NCBI GenBank assembly: GCA_964538515.1 | Contig: CAZIEW010000112.1 | Location: 1 to 6,452 of the forward strand | Direction of reading: 5' to 3' | From: CALBZH01 sp964538515 | Lineage (GTDB): Bacteria; Desulfobacterota; Syntrophobacteria; Syntrophobacterales; Syntrophobacteraceae | DNA: 6,452 nucleotides | Shown: in pieces, positions 1 to 5,297 of the stretch | How the letters are laid out: each line of letters begins with the position of its first letter | Position numbering within the stretch: position 1 is the stretch's first letter | Program-made: the position numbers and the translations under genes | Notes under the pieces: generated by a model | Databases searched by the model: none | What the model saw: the letters and a program-made list of their open reading frames with translations, nothing else | Told to the model about the DNA's origin: nothing

Positions 1-464
1 TGCCCGCGATGAGCGAGCGAGCCCAATGACCAGCCGTCCCTGGCGAGGGCTTGCTCCAGATCTTCCTTGAAGGCGAACGAGCGAAGATTGTCCATGAATC
101 GCAGAAAGTCGCAGGCGATGGCCACCCCTTGCTCGACACGGAGGTAGAGCTCTTCGCACTCCAGAAACTGCGGGATGTAATAGAGCTGAATGAGAGACTG
201 GAACATGCGGGTGGCCGCCCCCGACGCGGGGACGAATTTTCCGAATCGACCTTGAGCGGCTGCCTGCTGGTGCAGCGTCAAGTAGCCGTTGATCCGCTCC
301 GGTGCGATCCTCCCTATCCCGTTTTCGGGGGTGCACGGCTGCAGCAATCTCAGGTGAACCGAGGACCTGTTGAAAAGGTCCAAGTGGCGGCGAACTTGGT
401 CCTCCGAGATAGCCATCGACTCCATCTGGCGGAGGTCCGCGTCAGTAAAAAGGACCTGGATCAT
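1..464 (-). CDS. DUF4301 family protein, N-terminal part (gene cut by window edge)
   Basis: The visible part is about 154 residues, reading left from an ATG at 464; the rest lies outside the window. The protein begins MIQVLFTDADLRQMESMAIS and carries the segment KFVPASGAATRMF at about residues 79-91. From memory this matches the conserved core of the DUF4301 family (proteins of about 500 residues, function not established). The G-A-A-T-R-M stretch resembles the nucleotide-binding signature of sugar-nucleotidyltransferases, so a nucleotide-binding role is plausible but inferred. The start is supported by GGAG six bases upstream of the ATG and by a stop codon (that of the upstream gene) in the same frame seven codons earlier. 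Only 18 nt separate it from the peptidyl-prolyl isomerase gene, so the two are probably cotranscribed. No signal peptide is seen, which points to the cytoplasm. Confidence 0.8.
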   Translation of the reverse strand, partial: MIQVLFTDADLRQMESMAISEDQVRRHLDLFNRSSVHLRLLQPCTPENGIGRIAPERINGYLTLHQQAAAQGRFGKFVPASGAATRMFQSLIQLYYIPQFLECEELYLRVEQGVAIACDFLRFMDNLRSFAFKEDLEQALARDGWSLGSLAHRG

Positions 465-482
465 GGAACGCTCCGAGCACGG

Positions 483-1478
483 TTACTTTGATGAGACTTC
501 GTCGATCTTTGCCTTCGATCTGAGCTCCGCTTTGTAGGCCGTCAGCATGTCGGCGATCTTTTGCTGCTTGAGGTGCTCTTCAATGGTGGGCTTCATCTCC
601 TCGAAAGGCATGTCCCCAGGCTCTTTGCGATCGGTCACCTTGATGAGGTGATACCCGAACTGGGTTTCCACGACATCGCTCATTTCCCCGGGCTTCAGTG
701 CGAAGGCGGATTCTTCGAACGAAGCCACCATCTGTCCCCGTTGGAAAAAGTCGAGGTCACCACCCTGTGCTGCGCTGGGGCAGTCCGAATTATCCTTTGC
801 CACAGCCGCGAAGTCCTCGCCGTTTTCCACCTTCTTCTTGAGGGCGAGAATCTTCTCTCGCGCCTTGGCTTTGTCCTGATCCGTAGCCTGCTCATCGACC
901 TTCACGAGAATGTGGCTCGCCCGCACCTGCTCGGGCACTTTGAAAAGGCTGGGGTTTTGATCGTAAAATGCCTTGATGTCGGCCTCGGCGACCGTCGCCT
1001 TCGGGGTCACCTCCCGCTCGACGACGGCCCGGATGGCTATCCGCCGCCGGTATTCGGTACGGACGTCGGCTTCCGTCACCTTCATTCGGGCCAGGATGGC
1101 CTCGAATTGCTCAGGTTTGGGAAACCGCGCCTTGAACTTGCTCATTTCCTCGTCCACCTCCGCATCCGTCACGGAAATGCCGAGCTTCTGACTTTCCTGC
1201 AGCAGCAAAATCCGGTCGACCATTCCATCCAACACCTTCTTGCGAAGGGCCTCCTTCTTTGCCGGATCGGGGGGTTGGTCAGACTGCGCCGCCTGGCCCT
1301 CGTATCGGGCCATCTCTTTGTCGAGTGTCTCCTGGCCGATGGGCTCGCCATTGACGCGCAGGATCACATTCTCGGCCTTCTTGTCGGCGTCGGCCGAATA
1401 CGCTTCAGGCGCGGGGCAGGTCATGAGAAGCGTTACAATTATCCAAAGCACAGCATTTGCCCTGCGGCATCGTGTCAT
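483..1478 (-). CDS. Exported SurA/PpiC-type peptidyl-prolyl cis-trans isomerase
   Basis: This 331-residue protein catalyses cis-trans isomerisation of X-Pro bonds and probably acts as a periplasmic folding chaperone. Residues 1-29 form a signal peptide (MTRCRR, then a hydrophobic stretch, likely cut after AYSA). The Cys at 21 follows LMT, which is a poor lipobox, so a soluble product is more likely than a lipoprotein. Residues about 36-155 form a helical SurA-N-like chaperone region (VNGEPIGQETLDKEM, then DGMVDRILLLQESQKLGI). Residues about 183-284 form a complete parvulin domain with ASHILV (His189), DNSDCPSA (Cys233), GGDLDFF, FALKPGEMSDVV and FGYHLIK (His277). The ATG at 1478 is preferred over the one at 1496 because AGGAGG lies five bases upstream of it. 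The gene is followed by the DUF4301 gene. A strong terminator lies between it and the nearest clear promoter, so expression may depend on read-through. Confidence 0.93.
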   Translation of the reverse strand: MTRCRRANAVLWIIVTLLMTCPAPEAYSADADKKAENVILRVNGEPIGQETLDKEMARYEGQAAQSDQPPDPAKKEALRKKVLDGMVDRILLLQESQKLGISVTDAEVDEEMSKFKARFPKPEQFEAILARMKVTEADVRTEYRRRIAIRAVVEREVTPKATVAEADIKAFYDQNPSLFKVPEQVRASHILVKVDEQATDQDKAKAREKILALKKKVENGEDFAAVAKDNSDCPSAAQGGDLDFFQRGQMVASFEESAFALKPGEMSDVVETQFGYHLIKVTDRKEPGDMPFEEMKPTIEEHLKQQKIADMLTAYKAELRSKAKIDEVSSK

Positions 1479-1483
1479 GTCAT

Positions 1484-1489
1484 CCTCCT
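1484..1489 (-). promoter_or_regulatory. Shine-Dalgarno site that sets the isomerase start
   Basis: A perfect AGGAGG on the - strand sits five bases before the ATG at 1478. The in-frame ATG at 1496 lies upstream of this site and would place the ribosome-binding sequence inside the coding region, so 1478 is the better start. Confidence 0.8.
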
Positions 1490-1559
1490 GCAGCATGCGA
1501 AAGATACGTCTTGGCTCACCGGCGACGGCTGCAGCGGCAGCTTCTTCCCCGGTTCACGC

Positions 1560-1603
1560 AAAAAAAACAACCCACGAGAGGTGGAGCGCTTCCCCTGTGG
1601 GCT
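1560..1603 (-). terminator. Intrinsic terminator upstream of the isomerase gene
   Basis: Read on the - strand, CCCAC plus AGGGG pair with CCTCT plus GTGGG, with one bulged C between the two 3' segments and a 10-base loop. One A-T and one G-T pair extend the base of the stem. The stem is followed by TTG and then eight consecutive T residues (1567-1560). On the + strand the hairpin is preceded, not followed, by the A run, so it works only leftward. It lies 81 nt before the isomerase ATG, so it must end a transcript that starts farther right, either a small RNA or an attenuated leader. Confidence 0.75.
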
Positions 1604-1753
1604 GAGAGGTCCGTCCTGTCAACATTGTCAAAAGCGGGGCGGATGATTTCCTGGCTCCCAGGGACTCAAACCCCTTATGAGGCGCCCATCCATTTCCCCT
1701 TGAAATGGCTGTTCATGAAGGCTAATAGGAACCGTTTCCAGGCTTGCTTCGGT
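1560..1753 (-). ncRNA. Candidate structured leader RNA or small RNA
   Basis: A - strand promoter (1759-1787) should start a transcript near 1753, and a strong terminator ends it at 1560, giving about 190 nt with no convincing reading frame. In between are a perfect 7-bp hairpin (CCATTTC, 5-base loop, GAAATGG; 1690-1708) and a compact hairpin CCTGG-GAG-CCAGG (1650-1662). GGGCG (1688-1684) could pair with CGCCC farther along to enclose the second hairpin. I do not recognise a known riboswitch or 6S RNA consensus. It could be a free-standing small RNA or a leader controlling the isomerase and DUF4301 genes by attenuation. No separate promoter is evident between the terminator and the isomerase start. 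Confidence 0.4.
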
Positions 1754-1763
1754 CATATATCAT
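1735..1763 (+). promoter_or_regulatory. Probable sigma70 promoter for the two-helix membrane protein gene
   Basis: TTTCCA (1735-1740), a 17-base spacer and TATCAT (1758-1763) match the -35 and -10 consensus at four and five of six bases. Transcription would start near 1770 and give a short 5' leader of about 35 nt before the ATG at 1805. Its -10 box overlaps the -10 box of the leftward promoter. Confidence 0.45.
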
Positions 1764-1787
1764 ACGGTTGTCTTGGATGCATAGCAA
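1759..1787 (-). promoter_or_regulatory. Probable sigma70 promoter for the leftward leader transcript
   Basis: On the - strand, TTGCTA (1787-1782), a 17-base spacer and TATGAT (1764-1759) match consensus at four and five of six bases. The start would be near 1753. The product would run through the hairpins at 1708-1650 to the terminator at 1560. Its -10 overlaps that of the rightward promoter by five bases, so the two probably cannot be occupied at once. Confidence 0.45.
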
Positions 1788-1792
1788 AAAGA

Positions 1793-1799
1793 AAGGTGA
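1793..1799 (+). promoter_or_regulatory. Shine-Dalgarno site for the membrane protein gene
   Basis: AAGGTGA lies five bases before the ATG at 1805. This supports 1805 as the start over the many upstream in-frame codons back to 1457, which run across the terminator and promoter region. Confidence 0.65.
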
Positions 1800-1804
1800 A
1801 TTAT

Positions 1805-2548
1805 ATGGTGACGTTACCCTGGAAAGTCGCCATGGGGCTTGTTCTTGTGGCCGCCTCGGCTCTCATGGGAATCGTTCATGCCGTTGTGTTCGAAGACCCG
1901 AAGACACTCGTATTCTACCTTGCCCTGGACGTGGTCTTCGTTCCGGTCCAGGTTCTTCTGGTCACACTGATCATCGAACGGCTCCTCAATGAGCGCGAAA
2001 AGCGCAGCCTGATGCGAAAAATGAACATGGTGGTTGGGGCCTTCTTCTGCGAGCTCGGTCATGACATGCTCTCCGAAATGCGCGGGGTCTGTGTGAATTT
2101 CGGAGAGCTCCAGTCGCACCTCTCCATCAAGGGCAACTGGGACCGGAATGCGTTTGAAAGTGCCCTGCGCTGGCTTGGTGAATTCGAATGCCGACTGGAT
2201 GGAGGGGCTGTTCAGTTAGGACGTTTGAAGGCCTTTCTCCTGACCAAGAGAAGGTTTGTTCTGGGACTCCTGCAAAACCCCATTCTCCTCGAGCACGAGT
2301 CGTTTACGGACCTGCTCTGGGCTGTGTGCCATCTGACCGAAGAGCTCGATGCGCGCGAGGATATCGACCACCTGCCGCCCTCGGACCTTCGCCACCTCGA
2401 AGGGGACATGGTCCGCGCTTTCGGTTGCCTTCTGCGCGAATGGCTCAGTTACATGCAGCACCTCAAGGGGGATTACCCGTACATGTATTCCCTCTCGGTG
2501 CGGACGAACCCATTCAGTCCCAAAGCCTCCCCCATCGTGGAATCGTGA
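1805..2548 (+). CDS. Conserved membrane protein of unknown function with two N-terminal helices
   Basis: This is a 247-residue protein. Residues about 7-29 and 34-60 are two long hydrophobic segments joined by a very short loop (FEDPKT). A basic patch follows (NEREKRSLMRKM, 62-73), so by the positive-inside rule the remaining roughly 185 residues probably face the cytoplasm. This part is mostly helical and includes MVVGAFFCELGHDML (75-89) and ends near YPYMYSLSVRTNPF (224-237). These two stretches look like the conserved cores of an unnamed protein family in anaerobes, recalled from memory without a family name. No enzyme motif, HAMP, kinase or GGDEF signature is visible. The gene stands alone, divergent from the isomerase leader and convergent with tgt. 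The start is set by AAGGTGA five bases upstream. A sensory or scaffold role is possible but unsupported. Confidence 0.8.
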   Translation: MVTLPWKVAMGLVLVAASALMGIVHAVVFEDPKTLVFYLALDVVFVPVQVLLVTLIIERLLNEREKRSLMRKMNMVVGAFFCELGHDMLSEMRGVCVNFGELQSHLSIKGNWDRNAFESALRWLGEFECRLDGGAVQLGRLKAFLLTKRRFVLGLLQNPILLEHESFTDLLWAVCHLTEELDAREDIDHLPPSDLRHLEGDMVRAFGCLLREWLSYMQHLKGDYPYMYSLSVRTNPFSPKASPIVES

Positions 2549-2594
2549 TGGCCCCCTGGGATAGGGCTGCGCAAGGTATCACTCATCTGGTCGA

Positions 2595-2657
2595 GATGCC
2601 TGATGCTGGATGAAAACGCCTGCCATCATGGATGGGTTTTCTCCGGCATCCGGCATC
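2595..2657. repeat. Long imperfect inverted repeat in the convergent gap
   Basis: The left arm (2595-2617, GATGCCTGATGC then TGGATGAAAAC) is the near-perfect reverse complement of the right arm (2636-2657, GTTTTCTCCGG then CATCCGGCATC), with about three differences over 22 bases and an 18-base loop. Each arm itself contains a short tandem GATGC or GGCATCC unit. No T run follows on either strand, so it is not a standard intrinsic terminator. It could still block or stabilise the ends of both convergent transcripts. It may also be one copy of a dispersed palindromic (REP-like) element. Confidence 0.7.
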
Positions 2658-2708
2658 CAGGATCGTTCTGGTCCGGCTGCAGAGCATTGTCGCGCCGTAT
2701 GAGGGCAG

Positions 2709-3821
2709 TCACGGTGCTCCTGGGCCGCGCCGCGCGTAGAACGCGCTGCGCCAGGTGGGGAAAGTCCCTGACTCGATGGCGGCTCGCATGTCGTCCATGA
2801 GGCCGAGGTAATAGTGGAGGTTATGGAGGGTGAGCAGCCGGTAGGCCAGGAGCTCGCGGGCCATGAAGAGGTGCCTCAGGTACGCTCGTGAGAACCGACG
2901 GCAGGTGTAGCAATGGCATTCGGGCTCGATGGGGTCCGGGTCTTCCGAATAGCAGCTGTTTTTGATCTGCATCGCTCCCCGGGATGTGAAGAGCATGCCG
3001 TTCCGTGCGTTTCGCGTCGGCATGACACAGTCGAACATGTCGACCCCGAGACGGACGCCCTCAACCAAATCCTCCGGGGTTCCAACACCCATCAGGTACC
3101 GGGGGCGGTCGTCCGGAAGATGGGGGGTCACTTCCTGGAGGACGCGGAGCATGTCTTCTTTCGGCTCTCCGACCGAGAGGCTTCCCAGCGCGTATCCGTC
3201 AAAGCCGATGCGCTTCATCTGTTCAAGACAAGCCAGGCGCAGATCGGTGAAGACGCTTCCCTGAATGATCCCGAAAAGCGCTTGATCTCCTCCCTGGTGC
3301 GCACTCTTGCAGCGCTCGGCCCAGCGCAGTGTCAGCTGCATCGATTTTGCGGCGTACGATCGGTCCACGGGATAGGGGGTGCACTCATCGAAGCACATGG
3401 CGATGTCGGAGCCGAGCTTCATCTGGATTTCCATCGAGGTTTCAGGGCGGATGAGGTGCCGTGATCCGTCGAGGTGGGACTGGAACCAGACGCCGTCTTC
3501 TCCGATCTTGTTGATCCTGGCCAGGCTGAAGACCTGGAATCCGCCGCTGTCCGTGAGAATAGAGCCGTTCCAGTTCATGAATCGATGGAGACCGCCGAGC
3601 TTTTCAACGCGATCCGCCCCGGGCCTGAGGTAAAGGTGATACGTATTCCCAAGGATGATACGGGCGCCGAGGCTTTCCAGCTCATCGGGCGTCAGGCTTT
3701 TCACGGTTGCCTGCGTGCCGACGGGCATGAAAACGGGGGTTTCCACCGTTCCGTGCGTCGTTGTCAAGCGGCCTCTGCGTGCTGCGGTCGTGGAATCCTG
3801 GGCGACGATCTCAAATTTCAC
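2709..3821 (-). CDS. tgt: tRNA-guanine transglycosylase (preQ1-inserting)
   Basis: This 370-residue cytoplasmic enzyme exchanges guanine at position 34 of GUN-anticodon tRNAs (Asp, Asn, His, Tyr) for preQ1, the entry step for queuosine in tRNA. All key residues are present: the general base Asp91 in LTDSGGFQVFSL, FDECTPYP (145-152), IIQG (185-188), the nucleophile Asp264 in DMFDCVMPTRNAR, and zinc ligands Cys302, Cys304, Cys307 (CHCYTC) and His333. Val217 in LSVGE is the bacterial form that favours preQ1; eukaryotic enzymes have Gly there. The length is typical of bacterial Tgt. The start codon is GTG at 3821 with AAAAGGA eight bases upstream. It lies 51 nt after queA, almost certainly in the same operon, and is the last gene of the block. 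The yajC-secDF genes that often follow tgt are absent here. Confidence 0.97.
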   Translation of the reverse strand: MKFEIVAQDSTTAARRGRLTTTHGTVETPVFMPVGTQATVKSLTPDELESLGARIILGNTYHLYLRPGADRVEKLGGLHRFMNWNGSILTDSGGFQVFSLARINKIGEDGVWFQSHLDGSRHLIRPETSMEIQMKLGSDIAMCFDECTPYPVDRSYAAKSMQLTLRWAERCKSAHQGGDQALFGIIQGSVFTDLRLACLEQMKRIGFDGYALGSLSVGEPKEDMLRVLQEVTPHLPDDRPRYLMGVGTPEDLVEGVRLGVDMFDCVMPTRNARNGMLFTSRGAMQIKNSCYSEDPDPIEPECHCYTCRRFSRAYLRHLFMARELLAYRLLTLHNLHYYLGLMDDMRAAIESGTFPTWRSAFYARRGPGAP

Positions 3822-3872
3822 CAGCGCAATCCTTTTCCGGAAAGGTGGAGCATCGAGGTGGGCCTGCTCCGG

Positions 3873-4955
3873 TCACAGGAGGAGCATGGCGTCCCCATAG
3901 CTGAAGAAGCGGTAGCGGTGCTGGACGGCCGCACGGTAGGCTTCCAGGAGGGTCTGCCGTCCGGCGAAGGCGGATACCAGGAGCAGGAGCGATGACCGGG
4001 GCAGATGGAAGTTGGTGATCATCGTGTCCACGATTCGGAATTCGTATCCCGGGTAGATGTAATGGCCGCATAGGCCGCGGATCGGAGCAAGTCCATGCGA
4101 CCGCGCTGCCGCCCATTCCAGTGCCCGTACCACGGTCGTCCCAACGGCGACGACGCGTCGGCCTTCCTCCTTGGCGTTCAAAATGCTGGATACGGCCTGC
4201 CCGCTGATCTCCACATATTCGCTGTGGATGACATGATCACGAATGTCGGACACGCGCATGGGAGCGAACGTCCCGTAGCCCACATGCAAGGTGACCGCAA
4301 TCCGCTCGATCCCACGCGCATGCAGCGACTCGAGCAGCTCGTCGGTGAAATGAAGACCCGCGGTGGGGGCCGCGACGGCCCCAGCTCTTGCTGCGTAGAC
4401 CGTCTGGTAGGATCGGGCGTCATCCGTCTCGCCGCACGCTTCCGGGGCGCGCCGGATATAAGGAGGCAGCGGCACGTGGCCGATCCGGTCGAGCATCTCC
4501 ACGACCGGCTCCGACCCAAGGAAGCGGACCTTCACTCTACCGTCGTGGGGCTCGGACACGACAACCGCTTCGGTTCCCCCGTTCAGCAGCAAGCGGCCGC
4601 CGGGTCGGGCTGGCTTGGAGGACCGAATGAGGCATTCGTAGCCGTCGCCGGCACCATTGTCGTTGTCTTTGTAGGGATCGAGCACCAGGAGCTCCACCTG
4701 GCCGCCCGTTTCTTTGACCCCGTGAAGGCGAGCCGGGACCACGCGGGTGTCGTTCACGACAAGGACGTCGCCCGGCACGAGGTATTCCGAAAGGTCTCGG
4801 AACCACCGGTGCGCCACACGCTGACGCGCGCGGTCCAGTACGAGCAGTCGGGACGACTCCCGTGACGGTGCTGGAAGCTGTGCGATCAGCTCCGGCGGGA
4901 GGTCGTAATCGTAGTCGTCGATGCGAAACGATGCGGCGTCGATGCTATCCGCCAT
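3873..4955 (-). CDS. queA: S-adenosylmethionine:tRNA ribosyltransferase-isomerase
   Basis: This 360-residue cytoplasmic enzyme transfers and isomerises the ribosyl moiety of S-adenosylmethionine onto preQ1 in tRNA, making epoxyqueuosine. Family motifs appear in order: YDYDLPPELIAQ (16-27) with SRLLVLDR, VVNDTRVVPARL (66-77), YQTVYA followed by GAVAAPTAGLHFT (192-204), HVGYGTFAP (224-232), VGTTVVRALE (271-280), YPGYEFRIVDTMITNFHLPR (301-320), LVSAFAG and FSYGDAM near the end. The length is close to that of E. coli QueA. One mildly unusual patch is the Asn/Asp/Gly-rich insertion KDNDNGAGDG at 96-105. The ATG at 4955 overlaps the end of the upstream DUF2065 gene by 11 nt and has only a weak GGGG site eight bases ahead, so translation is probably coupled to that gene. 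Confidence 0.97.
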   Translation of the reverse strand: MADSIDAASFRIDDYDYDLPPELIAQLPAPSRESSRLLVLDRARQRVAHRWFRDLSEYLVPGDVLVVNDTRVVPARLHGVKETGGQVELLVLDPYKDNDNGAGDGYECLIRSSKPARPGGRLLLNGGTEAVVVSEPHDGRVKVRFLGSEPVVEMLDRIGHVPLPPYIRRAPEACGETDDARSYQTVYAARAGAVAAPTAGLHFTDELLESLHARGIERIAVTLHVGYGTFAPMRVSDIRDHVIHSEYVEISGQAVSSILNAKEEGRRVVAVGTTVVRALEWAAARSHGLAPIRGLCGHYIYPGYEFRIVDTMITNFHLPRSSLLLLVSAFAGRQTLLEAYRAAVQHRYRFFSYGDAMLLL

Positions 4956-5145
4956 GGTGTCTGCCCCAGTAGACCAGAAGAAGCCCCAGGATCATGAGCG
5001 CGGCGCCGAGGAGACGCAGGTGCTTGGACTCCATGGTGCTCACTTTGAGCATCCATTCCTTCAGCAGCTCAGGGGATGCGAGGTAGGGCAGTCCTTCGAA
5101 GAAACAAATCAATCCCAATACCGTCATCAAATACGCATGCGTCAT
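4945..5145 (-). CDS. Small DUF2065 (YjeT-like) inner-membrane protein
   Basis: This 66-residue protein has two hydrophobic segments. The first, at about residues 3-24, contains the typical GLICFFEGLPYLASP. The second, at about 43-60, contains LLGAALMILGLLLVYW and is preceded by the basic patch SKHLR. This pattern, with an EGL-P motif in helix 1 and RLLGAALMILGL in helix 2, is what I recall for the DUF2065 family, to which E. coli YjeT belongs; its function is not known. The ATG at 5145 follows a G-rich Shine-Dalgarno (GAGGGGGG) a few bases upstream. It is the first gene of the block with queA and tgt, and its stop lies inside the queA start region. The product is too short to be an enzyme. 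A role linked to queuosine cannot be inferred from position alone. Confidence 0.85.
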   Translation of the reverse strand: MTHAYLMTVLGLICFFEGLPYLASPELLKEWMLKVSTMESKHLRLLGAALMILGLLLVYWGRHHGG

Positions 5146-5175
5146 CCGGCCCCCCTCGTCCCTCCCAGAATGTCG

Positions 5176-5221
5176 TTGCTTTCACGGCTGATTCGCCTAA
5201 CATATTTTCCTATGAAAGCAA
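5176..5221. promoter_or_regulatory. Divergent control region with an 8-bp inverted repeat
   Basis: TTGCTTTC (5176-5183) and its exact reverse complement GAAAGCAA (5214-5221) flank 30 bases that include the AT-rich TAACATATTTTCC. For alr, TTGCTT with a 16-base spacer to TAACAT (5198-5203) is a possible but weak promoter. For the leftward genes TATGTT (5204-5199) is a possible -10 without a good -35. The symmetry suggests either an operator or a promoter pair serving both directions. The 5146-5297 gap holds no gene. Confidence 0.3.
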
Positions 5222-5280
5222 AGCTCGGCGAGTGGAATGTCGCTTGCCGGGTCGTAGCGCGACGCCGCACCGTTCACGAC

Positions 5281-5287
5281 AAGGAGG
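5281..5287 (+). promoter_or_regulatory. Shine-Dalgarno site for alr
   Basis: AAGGAGG lies ten bases before the ATG at 5298. A second weaker AGGAG (5291-5295) is only two bases from the ATG and too close to serve this start. The upstream site supports 5298 over the in-frame ATG at 5076, which would run back across the divergent DUF2065 gene. Confidence 0.65.
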
Positions 5288-5297
5288 ACCAGGAGCC

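Noticed and set aside
51..491. A 146-codon open frame on the + strand at the left edge
   Set aside because: The opposite strand encodes the DUF4301 motif FVPASGAATRMF with a good start and ribosome-binding site, so the + frame is a shadow.
1617..1631. Tandem TTGACA on the - strand (TTGACA-ATG-TTGACA), perfect -35 hexamers
   Set aside because: At 17 bases downstream the sequences are CTCTCA and CACAGG, nothing like a -10 box, and the second falls in the terminator stem. Not accepted as a promoter.
561..1646. A 361-codon open frame on the + strand opposite the isomerase gene
   Set aside because: It is antisense to a gene with a complete, recognisable domain set, has no ribosome-binding site of note, and its product is compositionally odd. 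It is a GC-rich shadow frame.
1648..1690. tRNA-like look (GGTTTGAGTCC resembling a T arm on the - strand; GGGACTCAAACCCC resembling an anticodon arm on the + strand)
   Set aside because: No acceptor stem, D arm or CCA end can be fitted at the right distances on either strand, and the base before the putative anticodon is C instead of T.
1457..1804. N-terminal extension of the 1805 gene back to an ATG at 1457
   Set aside because: The extension would cross the promoter pair and the terminator hairpin and even the isomerase start region. The sequence lacks protein character, and a good ribosome-binding site marks 1805.
3822..3872. Short complementary segments (GGAGC / GCTCC, CCGGA / TCCGG) between queA and tgt
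   Set aside because: Only 5-bp pairs with no T run, in a 51-nt gap that carries the tgt ribosome-binding site. Too weak to call a terminator or regulator.
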